A stretch of 6,113 nucleotides of DNA from positions 1 to 6,113 of the forward strand of contig JAJYGY010000337.1 in the NCBI GenBank assembly GCA_021790555.1. The letters are read 5' to 3'. The position numbers and the translations under genes were made by a program. Source of the stretch: a bacterium (GTDB lineage Bacteria > Oederibacteriota > JAJYGY01). The notes below the pieces were generated by a model. It had not been told where the DNA came from. It did not search any database and saw only the letters and a program-made list of their open reading frames with translations. Of this stretch, positions 1 through 5,068 are shown piece by piece. Each line of letters opens with the position of its first letter. Position 1 is the stretch's first letter.

Positions 1-11
1 GGCGAAGCCTG

Positions 12-728
12 CTAGGTGCCCTGCCGGAGTTTTTCCTCTTCTTCCACGGTCAGCTCACGCCACTTCCCTTCTCCCAGGCCTCCCAGGCGGACCGGTCCGA
101 TACGCACCCGCTTCAGACCGGCGACCTCCAGCCCCACCTTTTCGGCCATGCGGCGGATCTGGCGGTTGCGGCCTTCGGTGAGGGTGATGCGGAATCCGGC
201 CTCGCCTTCCGGCGCGACCTTGGCCGGACGCGTGGGCCGGCCGTCCAGCAGCACCCCCCGGCCCAGCTTTTCAAGCTGTCCGGACGTGGGCCGCGTGGAG
301 ACCCGGACGACGTACTCCTTTTCCCGGTGGCGCTGGGGGTCCATCAGGGAATATCCCAGGCGTCCGTCGTTGGTGAAGAGGAGCAGGCCGCAGGAATCCC
401 GGTCCAGCCTGCCCACCGGGTTCAGTTCGGCGGCCAGAGGATGGTCCGCAAGCAGATCCATGACGATGCGGCCTTCGGTCCTGTCCCGGGTGGTGCTGAA
501 GCCCACCGGCTTGTTCAGCATGACCACGCAGAGGCGGGAAGAAAGGTCCTTCAGGCCGGCTTGGTCCACCTCCACCAGGTCGCGGTCCGGATCCACCTTC
601 AGGCCCATTTCGGTCACCACCCGGCCGTTGACCCTCACCAGGCCCCGCGCGATCAGGTCCTCGGCGCCCCGGCGCGAGGCCAAGCCGCGTCCGGCCAGGA
701 TTTTTTGAAGCCGCACCGTCTCCGACAT
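12..728 (-). CDS. rRNA pseudouridine synthase, RsuA/RluB/RluE/RluF family
   Basis: A 238-residue protein with the full layout of the family that isomerises single uridines in ribosomal RNA to pseudouridine. Residues about 5-50 form an S4 RNA-binding domain (RLQKILAGRGLASRRGAEDL). The catalytic domain follows, with LNKPVGFSTT at 71-80 and the signature GRLDRDSCGLLLFTNDG at 106-122; Asp109 is the expected catalytic aspartate. KEYVVRV (137-143) and TEGRNRQIRRM (184-194) are further conserved blocks. The signature GRLDrDS and the KEY block recall RluF as much as RluB, so the target uridine (23S or 16S) cannot be assigned from sequence. The ATG start at 728 has a purine-rich GGCGGCGGA just upstream. 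Only about 10 bp separate it from the metF stop, so the two genes are probably one operon with metF first. Length is normal and the gene looks intact. Family assignment is firm; subfamily is not. Confidence 0.95.
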   Translation of the reverse strand: MSETVRLQKILAGRGLASRRGAEDLIARGLVRVNGRVVTEMGLKVDPDRDLVEVDQAGLKDLSSRLCVVMLNKPVGFSTTRDRTEGRIVMDLLADHPLAAELNPVGRLDRDSCGLLLFTNDGRLGYSLMDPQRHREKEYVVRVSTRPTSGQLEKLGRGVLLDGRPTRPAKVAPEGEAGFRITLTEGRNRQIRRMAEKVGLEVAGLKRVRIGPVRLGGLGEGKWRELTVEEEEKLRQGT

Positions 729-738
729 GATCCGCCGC

Positions 739-1599
739 CTATTTTCCCGTCACGCCCTTGTAGATGGCCAGGCTGGCCCAGGCCTTGTTCATGGTGTAAA
801 GGTGCAGGCCCGGGACGCCGCGCAGCACCAGGTTGCGGCACTGCTCCACCGCGTAGCCGATGCCCATCTCGCCGGCCATGTCCGGATCGGAGGAGACCAT
901 CTTCATGCCTTCCAGCAGTTCGGCGGGCACCCGGGCGCCGAAGAAGCGGCCGTCCACGATGCGGGCGGTGTCCATCAGGGGCATGATGCCGGGGAGCACG
1001 GGAAGCTCCACGCCCATCAGGCGCAGCTTGCGCACGTAGTCGAAATAGGCGTCGTTCTGGAAGAAGAGCTGGGTGGTGATGAAGTCCGCGCCGGCCTCGG
1101 CCTTGCGCTTGAGGGCCGTCAGGTCGTCCTCCGGGCTTTTGGCCTCGGGGTGGGTCTCGGGATAGCCCGCCACGCCCACGCAAAAATCCCAGCGGGACCG
1201 GATGAAGGCCACCAGCTCGCTGGCCCAGCGGAACCCGTCCGGCGCGGGAATGAACCTGTCCTGGCCTTTGGGAGGATCCCCGCGCAGGGCCAGGATGTTC
1301 TCGATGCCGGCCTGCTTCAGCTTGTCCAGCAGGTTTCCCAGCTCGGCCTGGGAATGGCCCACGCAGGTGAGGTGCACCAGGGCGGTGAGGCCGAGGTCCT
1401 TGATGCGCCGGGCGATGTCGAAGGTCATCTCGCGCGTGGATCCGCCGGCCCCGTAGGTCACGGAGATGAAATCCGGCTGGAGCGAGCGCAGCTCCTGGAT
1501 GGTGGCGAAAAGGCCTTCCACGTTGCCGTCCCGCTTCGGGGGGAAGACCTCGAAGGAGCGGACCAGGTTGCCGGATTTGAAGAGTTCACGGATTTTCAT
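739..1599 (-). CDS. metF: 5,10-methylenetetrahydrofolate reductase
   Basis: A 286-residue protein of the MetF/MTHFR family. It reduces 5,10-methylene-THF to 5-methyl-THF using FAD and a reduced nicotinamide, supplying the methyl group for methionine synthesis in the cytoplasm. It is a single TIM-barrel catalytic domain, typical of bacterial MetF. Visible motifs are SFEVFPPKRDGN (15-26), with Glu17 matching the catalytic Glu28 of the E. coli enzyme; SVTYGAGGSTRE (46-57); LALRGDPP (103-110); VAGYPETHPEA (143-153); ITTQLFFQND (174-183), which contributes to the folate/FAD site; and GLHLYTMNKA (264-273) near the C-terminus. The ATG at 1599 is preceded by AGGA five bases upstream on the minus strand. 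No methionine synthase gene is in the window. The downstream partner is the pseudouridine synthase. An intrinsic terminator ends only about 29 nt before the start codon, leaving little room for a separate promoter, so leader attenuation is possible (see findings). Confidence 0.97.
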   Translation of the reverse strand: MKIRELFKSGNLVRSFEVFPPKRDGNVEGLFATIQELRSLQPDFISVTYGAGGSTREMTFDIARRIKDLGLTALVHLTCVGHSQAELGNLLDKLKQAGIENILALRGDPPKGQDRFIPAPDGFRWASELVAFIRSRWDFCVGVAGYPETHPEAKSPEDDLTALKRKAEAGADFITTQLFFQNDAYFDYVRKLRLMGVELPVLPGIMPLMDTARIVDGRFFGARVPAELLEGMKMVSSDPDMAGEMGIGYAVEQCRNLVLRGVPGLHLYTMNKAWASLAIYKGVTGK

Positions 1600-1628
1600 G
1601 GGGTTCCTGGACAGGGAAGGTGGTCCCC

Positions 1629-1660
1629 AAAAAAAGAACGGCGACCCCGTGGATCGCCGT
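1629..1660 (-). terminator. Strong intrinsic terminator just upstream of metF
   Basis: Read on the minus strand, ACGGCGATCC (1660-1651) pairs with GGGTCGCCGT (1647-1638), giving ten pairs including one G-U wobble, around a three-base loop. TTC and then seven T follow (through 1629). This is a textbook intrinsic terminator. It either ends tRNA-Ala transcription or acts as a conditional terminator in the metF leader; the metF start codon is 29 nt further on. Confidence 0.85.
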
Positions 1661-1700
1661 CAGCCTGAAACCCTGGCCGAATTTGGGACTTCCAGGAGGA

Positions 1701-1726
1701 AGAAAAAGCCCGAGAGATGGATCGGG
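1701..1726 (-). terminator. Probable intrinsic terminator downstream of the tRNA-Ala repeats
   Basis: On the minus strand, CCCGA (1726-1722) pairs with TCGGG (1713-1709) across an eight-base loop and is followed by CTTTTTCTTCC. The stem is short (five pairs) but G/C-rich, and the T-rich tail is good. It lies beyond the tandem repeats, so it would end a transcript that includes tRNA-Ala and both repeat units. Confidence 0.55.
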
Positions 1727-1767
1727 TCGCCCAGCAGCCCGGAGGCGTTGCGGGAGCCGCGCGTAGT
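1727..1767 (-). repeat. Degenerate partial copy of the 96-bp repeat
   Basis: This stretch keeps pieces of the end of the 96-bp unit: cccagcagccc and, 16 bases later, ccgcgcg followed by a diverged tail. In the intact units the same two blocks are 17 bases apart. It reads as an older, decayed copy, or as the original flank from which the units were duplicated. The perfect 10-bp hairpin of the intact units is lost here. Confidence 0.45.
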
Positions 1768-1959
1768 TGGTGGACCTGAGCGGGACGGGTGAGCCGGAAG
1801 ACCAAGCGGCGAACCGTCCCGCGACCCAGCAGCCCAAAAGGGGCTGCTGGCCCCGCGCGAAATTGGTGGACCTGAGCGGGACGGGTGAGCCGGAAGACCA
1901 AGCGGCGAACCGTCCCGCGACCCAGCAGCCCAAAAGGGGCTGCTGGCCCCGCGCGAAAT
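1768..1959 (-). repeat. Two identical 96-bp tandem units, each carrying the tRNA-Ala 3' end
   Basis: Units 1768-1863 and 1864-1959 are identical by eye, and the series continues into the real tRNA at 1960. Each unit carries an exact copy of the last 18 nt of tRNA-Ala, including discriminator A and CCA (1768-1785, 1864-1881; genuine copy 1960-1977). Each has a perfect 10-bp hairpin with a 5-base loop (1826-1850, 1922-1946) and a second inverted repeat, GCGGGACGG against CCGTCCCGC (1780-1788 with 1814-1822, and +96), that uses part of the copied tRNA end. Because 96 is a multiple of three, open frames run through the units, but they are not credible proteins. The layout matches the E. coli tyrT locus, where tandem repeats beginning with 19 bp of the tRNA 3' end follow the tRNA and give rtT RNA. 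A transcript read from tRNA-Ala would contain both units. Confidence 0.93.
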
Positions 1960-2035
1960 TGGTGGACCTGAGCGGGATCGAACCGCTGACCTCGTCGTTG
2001 CGAACGACGCGCTCTCCCAACTGAGCTACAGGCCC
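1960..2035 (-). tRNA. tRNA-Ala, anticodon CGC
   Basis: A 76-nt complete cloverleaf on the minus strand. The acceptor GGGCCTG pairs with CAGGTCC. It contains a G3-U70 wobble, the known identity determinant for alanyl-tRNA synthetase. The D-arm is GCTC-AGTTGGGA-GAGC, the anticodon stem CGTCG with loop TTCGCAA (anticodon CGC, reads GCG), and the T-arm AGCGG-TTCGATC-CCGCT. Discriminator A and a genomically encoded CCA are present. The 5' end is two bases from a 71-bp direct repeat, and the 3' end is the seed of the 96-bp tandem repeats. The CGC isoacceptor is an accessory alanine tRNA; a TGC isoacceptor should exist elsewhere in the genome. Confidence 0.97.
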
Positions 2036-2036
2036 G

Positions 2037-2107
2037 AGGCGGCCGGCCCACAAGCCGGCCAGCCGAATGCCGGAGGCGATCTTGATTCGCCACGCGTGAG
2101 CGGGGCG
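2037..2107. repeat. 71-bp direct repeat, copy 1 (tRNA-proximal)
   Basis: Exact match to 2143-2213, with the two starts 106 bp apart. It includes the inverted repeat GGCCGGC-6-GCCGGCC (2041-2047 with 2054-2060) and a smaller GGCGA...TCGCC pair. It abuts tRNA-Ala, so it would form the 5' leader removed by RNase P. No coding role is apparent. Confidence 0.93.
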
Positions 2108-2128
2108 AAAGAGAAAAGGGCCTCCGGC

Positions 2129-2159
2129 AGTATATGAGATCCAGGCGGCCGGCCCACAA
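2129..2159 (-). promoter_or_regulatory. Candidate promoter of tRNA-Ala
   Basis: The minus strand has TATACT at 2134-2129 (five of six matches to the -10 consensus). TTGTGG lies at 2159-2154 as a possible -35, with a long 19-base spacer. The -35 candidate is exactly the loop of the GGCCGGC inverted repeat in repeat copy 2, which would suit an operator. Transcription would start near 2122 and give a leader of about 87 nt before the tRNA, mostly repeat copy 1. The -35 and the spacing are weak. Confidence 0.42.
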
Positions 2160-2213
2160 GCCGGCCAGCCGAATGCCGGAGGCGATCTTGATTCGCCACG
2201 CGTGAGCGGGGCG
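2143..2213. repeat. 71-bp direct repeat, copy 2 (tadA-proximal)
   Basis: Identical to 2037-2107. It begins 13 nt after the tadA stop on the minus strand and ends 8 nt before the -10-like box of tRNA-Ala. The 35 bp between the copies (2108-2142) are unique and carry that box. Together the copies suggest a 106-bp duplication of the region upstream of the tRNA. Confidence 0.93.
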
Positions 2214-2226
2214 GATCAGAATGGGA

Positions 2227-2703
2227 CTACCGGCGCTTCCTGAAAAACTCTTTCAGTACTTCTCCGCATTCCCGTTGAAGGATGCCGCCCTGGATCTCCA
2301 CGTGGTGGTTCAACCTGGGGTGCCGGGCCACGTCGAGGACCGAGCCGCAGGCGCCGGCCTTGGGGTCCGCGGCGCCGTAGAGGATTTTTCCCATCCGGGC
2401 CCAGACGGCCGCTCCGGCGCACATGGCGCAGGGTTCCAGGGTGACCACCAAGGCGCAGTCGTTGAGCCGCCAGCGTCCCAGCCTTCCGGCCGCCCGCCGG
2501 ATCACCTGGATCTCGGCGTGGCCGGTCGGGTCGAAGCGGCCTTCGGTGACGTTGTGGGCCCTGGCCAGCACCTTCAGGTCGCCGGCCGTGTCCCGCCACA
2601 GGATCAGCGCGCCGACCGGAACCTCGCCGCGCCCGGCCGCCCTTCGGGCCAGCCCCAGCGCCTGCCGCATGGGGGCTTCCGCGTCGCCGAAGTCATTGCG
2701 CAA
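2227..2703 (-). CDS. tadA: tRNA adenosine(34) deaminase
   Basis: TadA deaminates A34 of tRNA-Arg(ACG) to inosine, letting one tRNA read CGU, CGC and CGA. The zinc deaminase motifs are intact (numbering from the TTG start, 158 residues): AHN (49-51), HAE (62-64; His is a zinc ligand and Glu the proton shuttle), and PCAMC (91-95, two zinc cysteines). NHHVEIQGGIL near the C-terminus matches the family's conserved NHxVExxGGIL block. The frame stays open upstream into tRNA-Ser, so the longer ORF to 2808 is not real. I prefer TTG at 2703 because it restores the start of the first helix and the extra codons keep G/C-rich third positions. ATG at 2670, with GGAAG five bases upstream, would give 147 residues and is the alternative. 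The start lies 24 nt after the tRNA-Ser 3' end with no clear Shine-Dalgarno site, which suggests co-transcription with that tRNA. Confidence 0.93.
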   Translation of the reverse strand: MRNDFGDAEAPMRQALGLARRAAGRGEVPVGALILWRDTAGDLKVLARAHNVTEGRFDPTGHAEIQVIRRAAGRLGRWRLNDCALVVTLEPCAMCAGAAVWARMGKILYGAADPKAGACGSVLDVARHPRLNHHVEIQGGILQRECGEVLKEFFRKRR

Positions 2704-2727
2704 ACCGGCCCGCCATGGTCGATAATT

Positions 2728-2814
2728 CGGAGAGGGAGAGATTCGAACTCTCGATACCCTTTCGAGTATGACGGTTTTCGAGACCGTTGCCTTCAACCAC
2801 TCGGCCACCTCTCC
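2728..2814 (-). tRNA. tRNA-Ser, anticodon CGA
   Basis: An 87-nt class II tRNA on the minus strand. The acceptor is GGAGAGG/CCTCTCC with discriminator G, as usual for serine. The D-arm is followed by anticodon stem ACGGT with loop CTCGAAA (anticodon CGA, reads UCG). A long variable arm (TACTC-GAAA-GGGTA) is present, and the T-arm is GAGAG-TTCGAAT-CTCTC. CCA is not encoded: AAT follows the discriminator, unlike the two neighbouring tRNAs, so CCA must be added by nucleotidyltransferase. It is probably the first element of a tRNA-tadA transcript. I see no convincing promoter in the 59 bp upstream. Confidence 0.97.
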
Positions 2815-2873
2815 ATCAAGGGGAGCGCGAAACTGGTTTTCGCCCGCGCAGGAAATTCCCGGCTTGAAACGCG

Positions 2874-2910
2874 GCGCGCCCCGGAGCCGGTGGTGCCTTC
2901 CGGGGCGCGC
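2874..2910 (-). terminator. Long perfect hairpin after tRNA-Arg, possible terminator
   Basis: A perfect 12-bp G/C-rich inverted repeat (2874-2885 with 2899-2910) with a 13-base loop, starting 9 nt beyond the tRNA-Arg CCA end. The following minus-strand bases have only TTT, not a proper U-tract. It may terminate weakly, stabilise a 3' end, or allow read-through into tRNA-Ser and tadA. On the plus strand it is followed by an AAAATTTT block. Confidence 0.5.
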
Positions 2911-2919
2911 TGAAAATTT

Positions 2920-2996
2920 TGGTGCACCCTGAGAGATTCGAACTCCCGGCCTTCTGGTTCGTAGCCAGACGCTCTATCCAGCTGAGCTAAGGGTGC
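2920..2996 (-). tRNA. tRNA-Arg, anticodon ACG
   Basis: A 77-nt complete cloverleaf on the minus strand. The acceptor is GCACCCT/AGGGTGC, the D-arm GCTC...GAGC, and the anticodon stem TCTGG with loop CTACGAA (anticodon ACG). The T-arm GGGAG-TTCGAAT-CTCTC contains one G-U pair, and discriminator A plus CCA are encoded. A34 of this tRNA is the classical bacterial TadA substrate (becoming ICG), and tadA lies about 220 bp downstream on the same strand. Confidence 0.98.
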
Positions 2997-3006
2997 AGGG
3001 CAAGGA

Positions 3007-3035
3007 ATTATATGCATCCGCCTCCTGGGGCGCAA
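3007..3035 (-). promoter_or_regulatory. Promoter of tRNA-Arg (sigma70-type)
   Basis: On the minus strand there is an exact TATAAT at 3012-3007 and TTGCGC at 3035-3030, separated by 17 bases. The predicted start near 3000 leaves a leader of only about four bases before the mature tRNA. It is divergent from the mnmG promoter; the two -10 boxes are about 83 bp apart. Confidence 0.75.
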
Positions 3036-3072
3036 CCGAGAACTTGCGCCGCGGGCCCCTTCCAGAAATTCC

Positions 3073-3101
3073 AAGACGTTGCCCGGGGCAAGGCGTATAA
3101 T
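3073..3101 (+). promoter_or_regulatory. Promoter of mnmG-rsmG (sigma70-type)
   Basis: An exact TATAAT at 3096-3101 and a weak AAGACG -35 at 3073-3078 with a 17-base spacer. The start is expected near 3108, giving a leader of about 40 nt. The Shine-Dalgarno sequence GAGG (3140-3143) is five bases before the ATG at 3149. Confidence 0.65.
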
Positions 3102-3148
3102 GCCAGCCTGCGCGGAAAATTCCTTCCAAATGGGAAGCCGAGGTTTTC

Positions 3149-5038
3149 ATGCCCGTTTATGAACGCGAATTCGACGTCCTGGTGGTGGGGGCGGGGCACG
3201 CCGGCTGCGAGGCCGGACTGGCCGCGGCCCGCATGGGCCTGGAAGTCCTGGTGCTGTGCATGAACCTGGACACCGTGGCGCAGATGAGCTGCAACCCCGC
3301 CATCGGCGGCCTGGCCAAGGGCCACCTGGTGAGGGAGATCGACGCGCTGGGCGGCCAGATGGCCAAGGCCGCCGACGCCACGGGCATCCAGTTCAAGATG
3401 CTCAACACCAAGAAGGGCCCGGCCGTGCGGGCTCCCCGGGCCCAGTGCGACAAGCGCCAGTACCAGCTCTACATGAAGCACCTGATGGAAAAGGAGCCGG
3501 GAGTCTGGCTGAAGCAGGCCACCGTCGAGAGGGTGCTGGTGGACAGGGAATCCGGGCAGGCCTACGGCGTGGCCTGCCGCACGGGCATGGAATACCGGGC
3601 CCGGGCCGTGGTGCTGACCACCGGCACCTTCCTGAAGGGCCTCATCCACATCGGCGACCACCGCATCGCCTCGGGCCGGGCCGGGGAACAGGCCGCCGAG
3701 GGGCTTTCCCAGAGCCTGATGGACCTGGGCCTGGAAATCGGGCGCCTCAAGACCGGCACCAACCCCAGGGTGGACCGGCGCAGCGTGGACCTGGAATCCA
3801 TGACCCCCCAGCCCGGGGACGCGCGGCCCCAGCCTTTTTCGCACGCTACCAGGGCCATCACCCAGCCCCAGGTGCTTTGCTGGACCGTCCACACCCGGGA
3901 GGAAACGCACCAGTCCATCCGCAAAGCGATTGTGCGGTCACCCCTTTATAATGGGGTCATCAAGGGAGTAGGCCCAAGATATTGCCCCTCCATTGAAGAC
4001 AAGGTGATGCGGTTTCCGGAAAAGACCAGCCACCAGATCTTCCTGGAGCCCGAGGGAAGGGAAACGCAGGAGCTGTACCTCAACGGGCTTTCCACCTCGC
4101 TGCCTGAACCCGATCAGCTGGGCTTTCTGCGCACCATCCCTGGATTCGAAAGGGTGGAGATCATGCGGCCAGGGTACGCGGTGGAATACGACTACGTGCT
4201 GCCCACCCAATTGAAGCCCAGCCTGGAAACCCGGGCCCTGGGGCGCCTTTTCCTGGCCGGCCAGATCAACGGCACTTCGGGCTACGAGGAGGCCGCGGCC
4301 CAGGGGCTGATGGCCGGCATCAACGCGGCCCGGGCCGTCCGGGGCCTGGATCCGGTGGTGTTGGACCGCTCGCGGGCCTACATCGGCGTGCTGATCGACG
4401 ACCTGATCACCAAGGGGACCAGCGAACCCTACCGCCTCTTCACCTCGCTGGCCGAGTACCGCCTGCTTCTGCGCGCCGACAACGCCGACCTGCGGCTGAT
4501 GGACCTGGGCAGGGAACTGGGCCTTCTGGACGTCGAGACCCACCGCCTGTTCTCCCATAAGCGCGACCTGATCCGGGCCGAAATGGAGCGCCTTGGCTCC
4601 ACCGTGCTTTCGCCCGGACCCGGGCTGGCGGGACGCCTGGAGGCCCTGGGGACCACGCCCCTGGACCAGCCCCTGACCCTGGCGGGCCTGCTGCGGCGGC
4701 CCGAGATGGATTACGCCCGCGCCTGCCAGCTGGCCCCGGCCCCCCAGCCCCTGCCCGAGGACGTCGCGGCCCAGGTGGAGATCCAGGTGAAATACGAGGG
4801 CTACATCCGGCGCCAGCTGGCCCAGGTGGAGCAGTTCAAGAAGCTGGAATCGCGCGCCCTCCCCCTGGACTTCGACTACCGGTCCCTGCCGGCGCTTTCG
4901 CGCGAGGCCCGCGACAAGCTCCAGCGCCTGCGGCCCGCCTCGGTGGGACAGGCCTCGAGGATTTCCGGAGTCACCCCGGCGGACGTGTCGGTCCTGCTGG
5001 TGGCGCTGGAATCCGGAAGGCAGGCCGGGCGGGCCTGA
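3149..5038 (+). CDS. mnmG: tRNA uridine-5-carboxymethylaminomethyl modification enzyme MnmG
   Basis: A 629-residue flavoprotein (GidA), full length for the family. With MnmE it builds the cmnm5/nm5 group on wobble U34 of tRNAs reading NNA/NNG codons, using methylene-THF, FAD and NADH. Visible features: the dinucleotide fold VVGAGHAGCEAG (12-23, GxGxxG); CNPAIGGLAKGH (48-59); GPRYCPSIED (275-284) with the conserved active-site Cys279; GQINGTSGYEEAAAQGL (371-387) at the FAD site; LAEYRLLLRADNADLRL (434-450); and the C-terminal MnmE-binding region with KYEGYI (548-553) and RISGVTP (604-610). The ATG has GAGG five bases upstream and a good promoter about 50 bp upstream. rsmG follows after 30 bp, the common gidA-gidB pair. 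mnmE is not in the window. Codons at about 3926-4000 are less G/C-rich than the rest (see findings). Confidence 0.98.
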   Translation: MPVYEREFDVLVVGAGHAGCEAGLAAARMGLEVLVLCMNLDTVAQMSCNPAIGGLAKGHLVREIDALGGQMAKAADATGIQFKMLNTKKGPAVRAPRAQCDKRQYQLYMKHLMEKEPGVWLKQATVERVLVDRESGQAYGVACRTGMEYRARAVVLTTGTFLKGLIHIGDHRIASGRAGEQAAEGLSQSLMDLGLEIGRLKTGTNPRVDRRSVDLESMTPQPGDARPQPFSHATRAITQPQVLCWTVHTREETHQSIRKAIVRSPLYNGVIKGVGPRYCPSIEDKVMRFPEKTSHQIFLEPEGRETQELYLNGLSTSLPEPDQLGFLRTIPGFERVEIMRPGYAVEYDYVLPTQLKPSLETRALGRLFLAGQINGTSGYEEAAAQGLMAGINAARAVRGLDPVVLDRSRAYIGVLIDDLITKGTSEPYRLFTSLAEYRLLLRADNADLRLMDLGRELGLLDVETHRLFSHKRDLIRAEMERLGSTVLSPGPGLAGRLEALGTTPLDQPLTLAGLLRRPEMDYARACQLAPAPQPLPEDVAAQVEIQVKYEGYIRRQLAQVEQFKKLESRALPLDFDYRSLPALSREARDKLQRLRPASVGQASRISGVTPADVSVLLVALESGRQAGRA

Positions 5039-5068
5039 ACCCTTTTCCCCCTCTGAGAGAGCGGACGC

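Noticed and set aside
1661..1767. Known SAM, SAH or THF riboswitch upstream of metF
   Set aside because: I could not find the conserved core of any of these classes by eye. The leader is kept as an open question instead.
1768..1977. CRISPR array or integrative-element att sites
   Set aside because: The units are directly abutting with no variable spacers. The tRNA-end copies are only 96 bp apart, with no integrase or cargo between them, so neither a CRISPR array nor an att-flanked island fits.
1767..2024. Plus-strand open frame made of 32-residue repeats
   Set aside because: It arises only because the 96-bp DNA repeat is divisible by three, and it runs antisense through tRNA-Ala. It has no ribosome-binding site and no recognisable domain.
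1586..2159. Minus-strand open frames through the tRNA-Ala and repeat region
   Set aside because: They cover a tRNA gene, terminators and duplicated DNA, and overlap the metF start. Repeat periodicity and high G+C explain why they stay open.
2693..2716. Seven-codon ORF (ATG at 2716, ending TGA) overlapping the tadA TTG start
   Set aside because: It could be a leader peptide, but there is no ribosome-binding site and so short a frame is expected by chance.
2704..2808. N-terminal extension of tadA to an ATG at 2808
   Set aside because: The extension lies inside tRNA-Ser(CGA), a complete class II cloverleaf; family proteins have no such extension.
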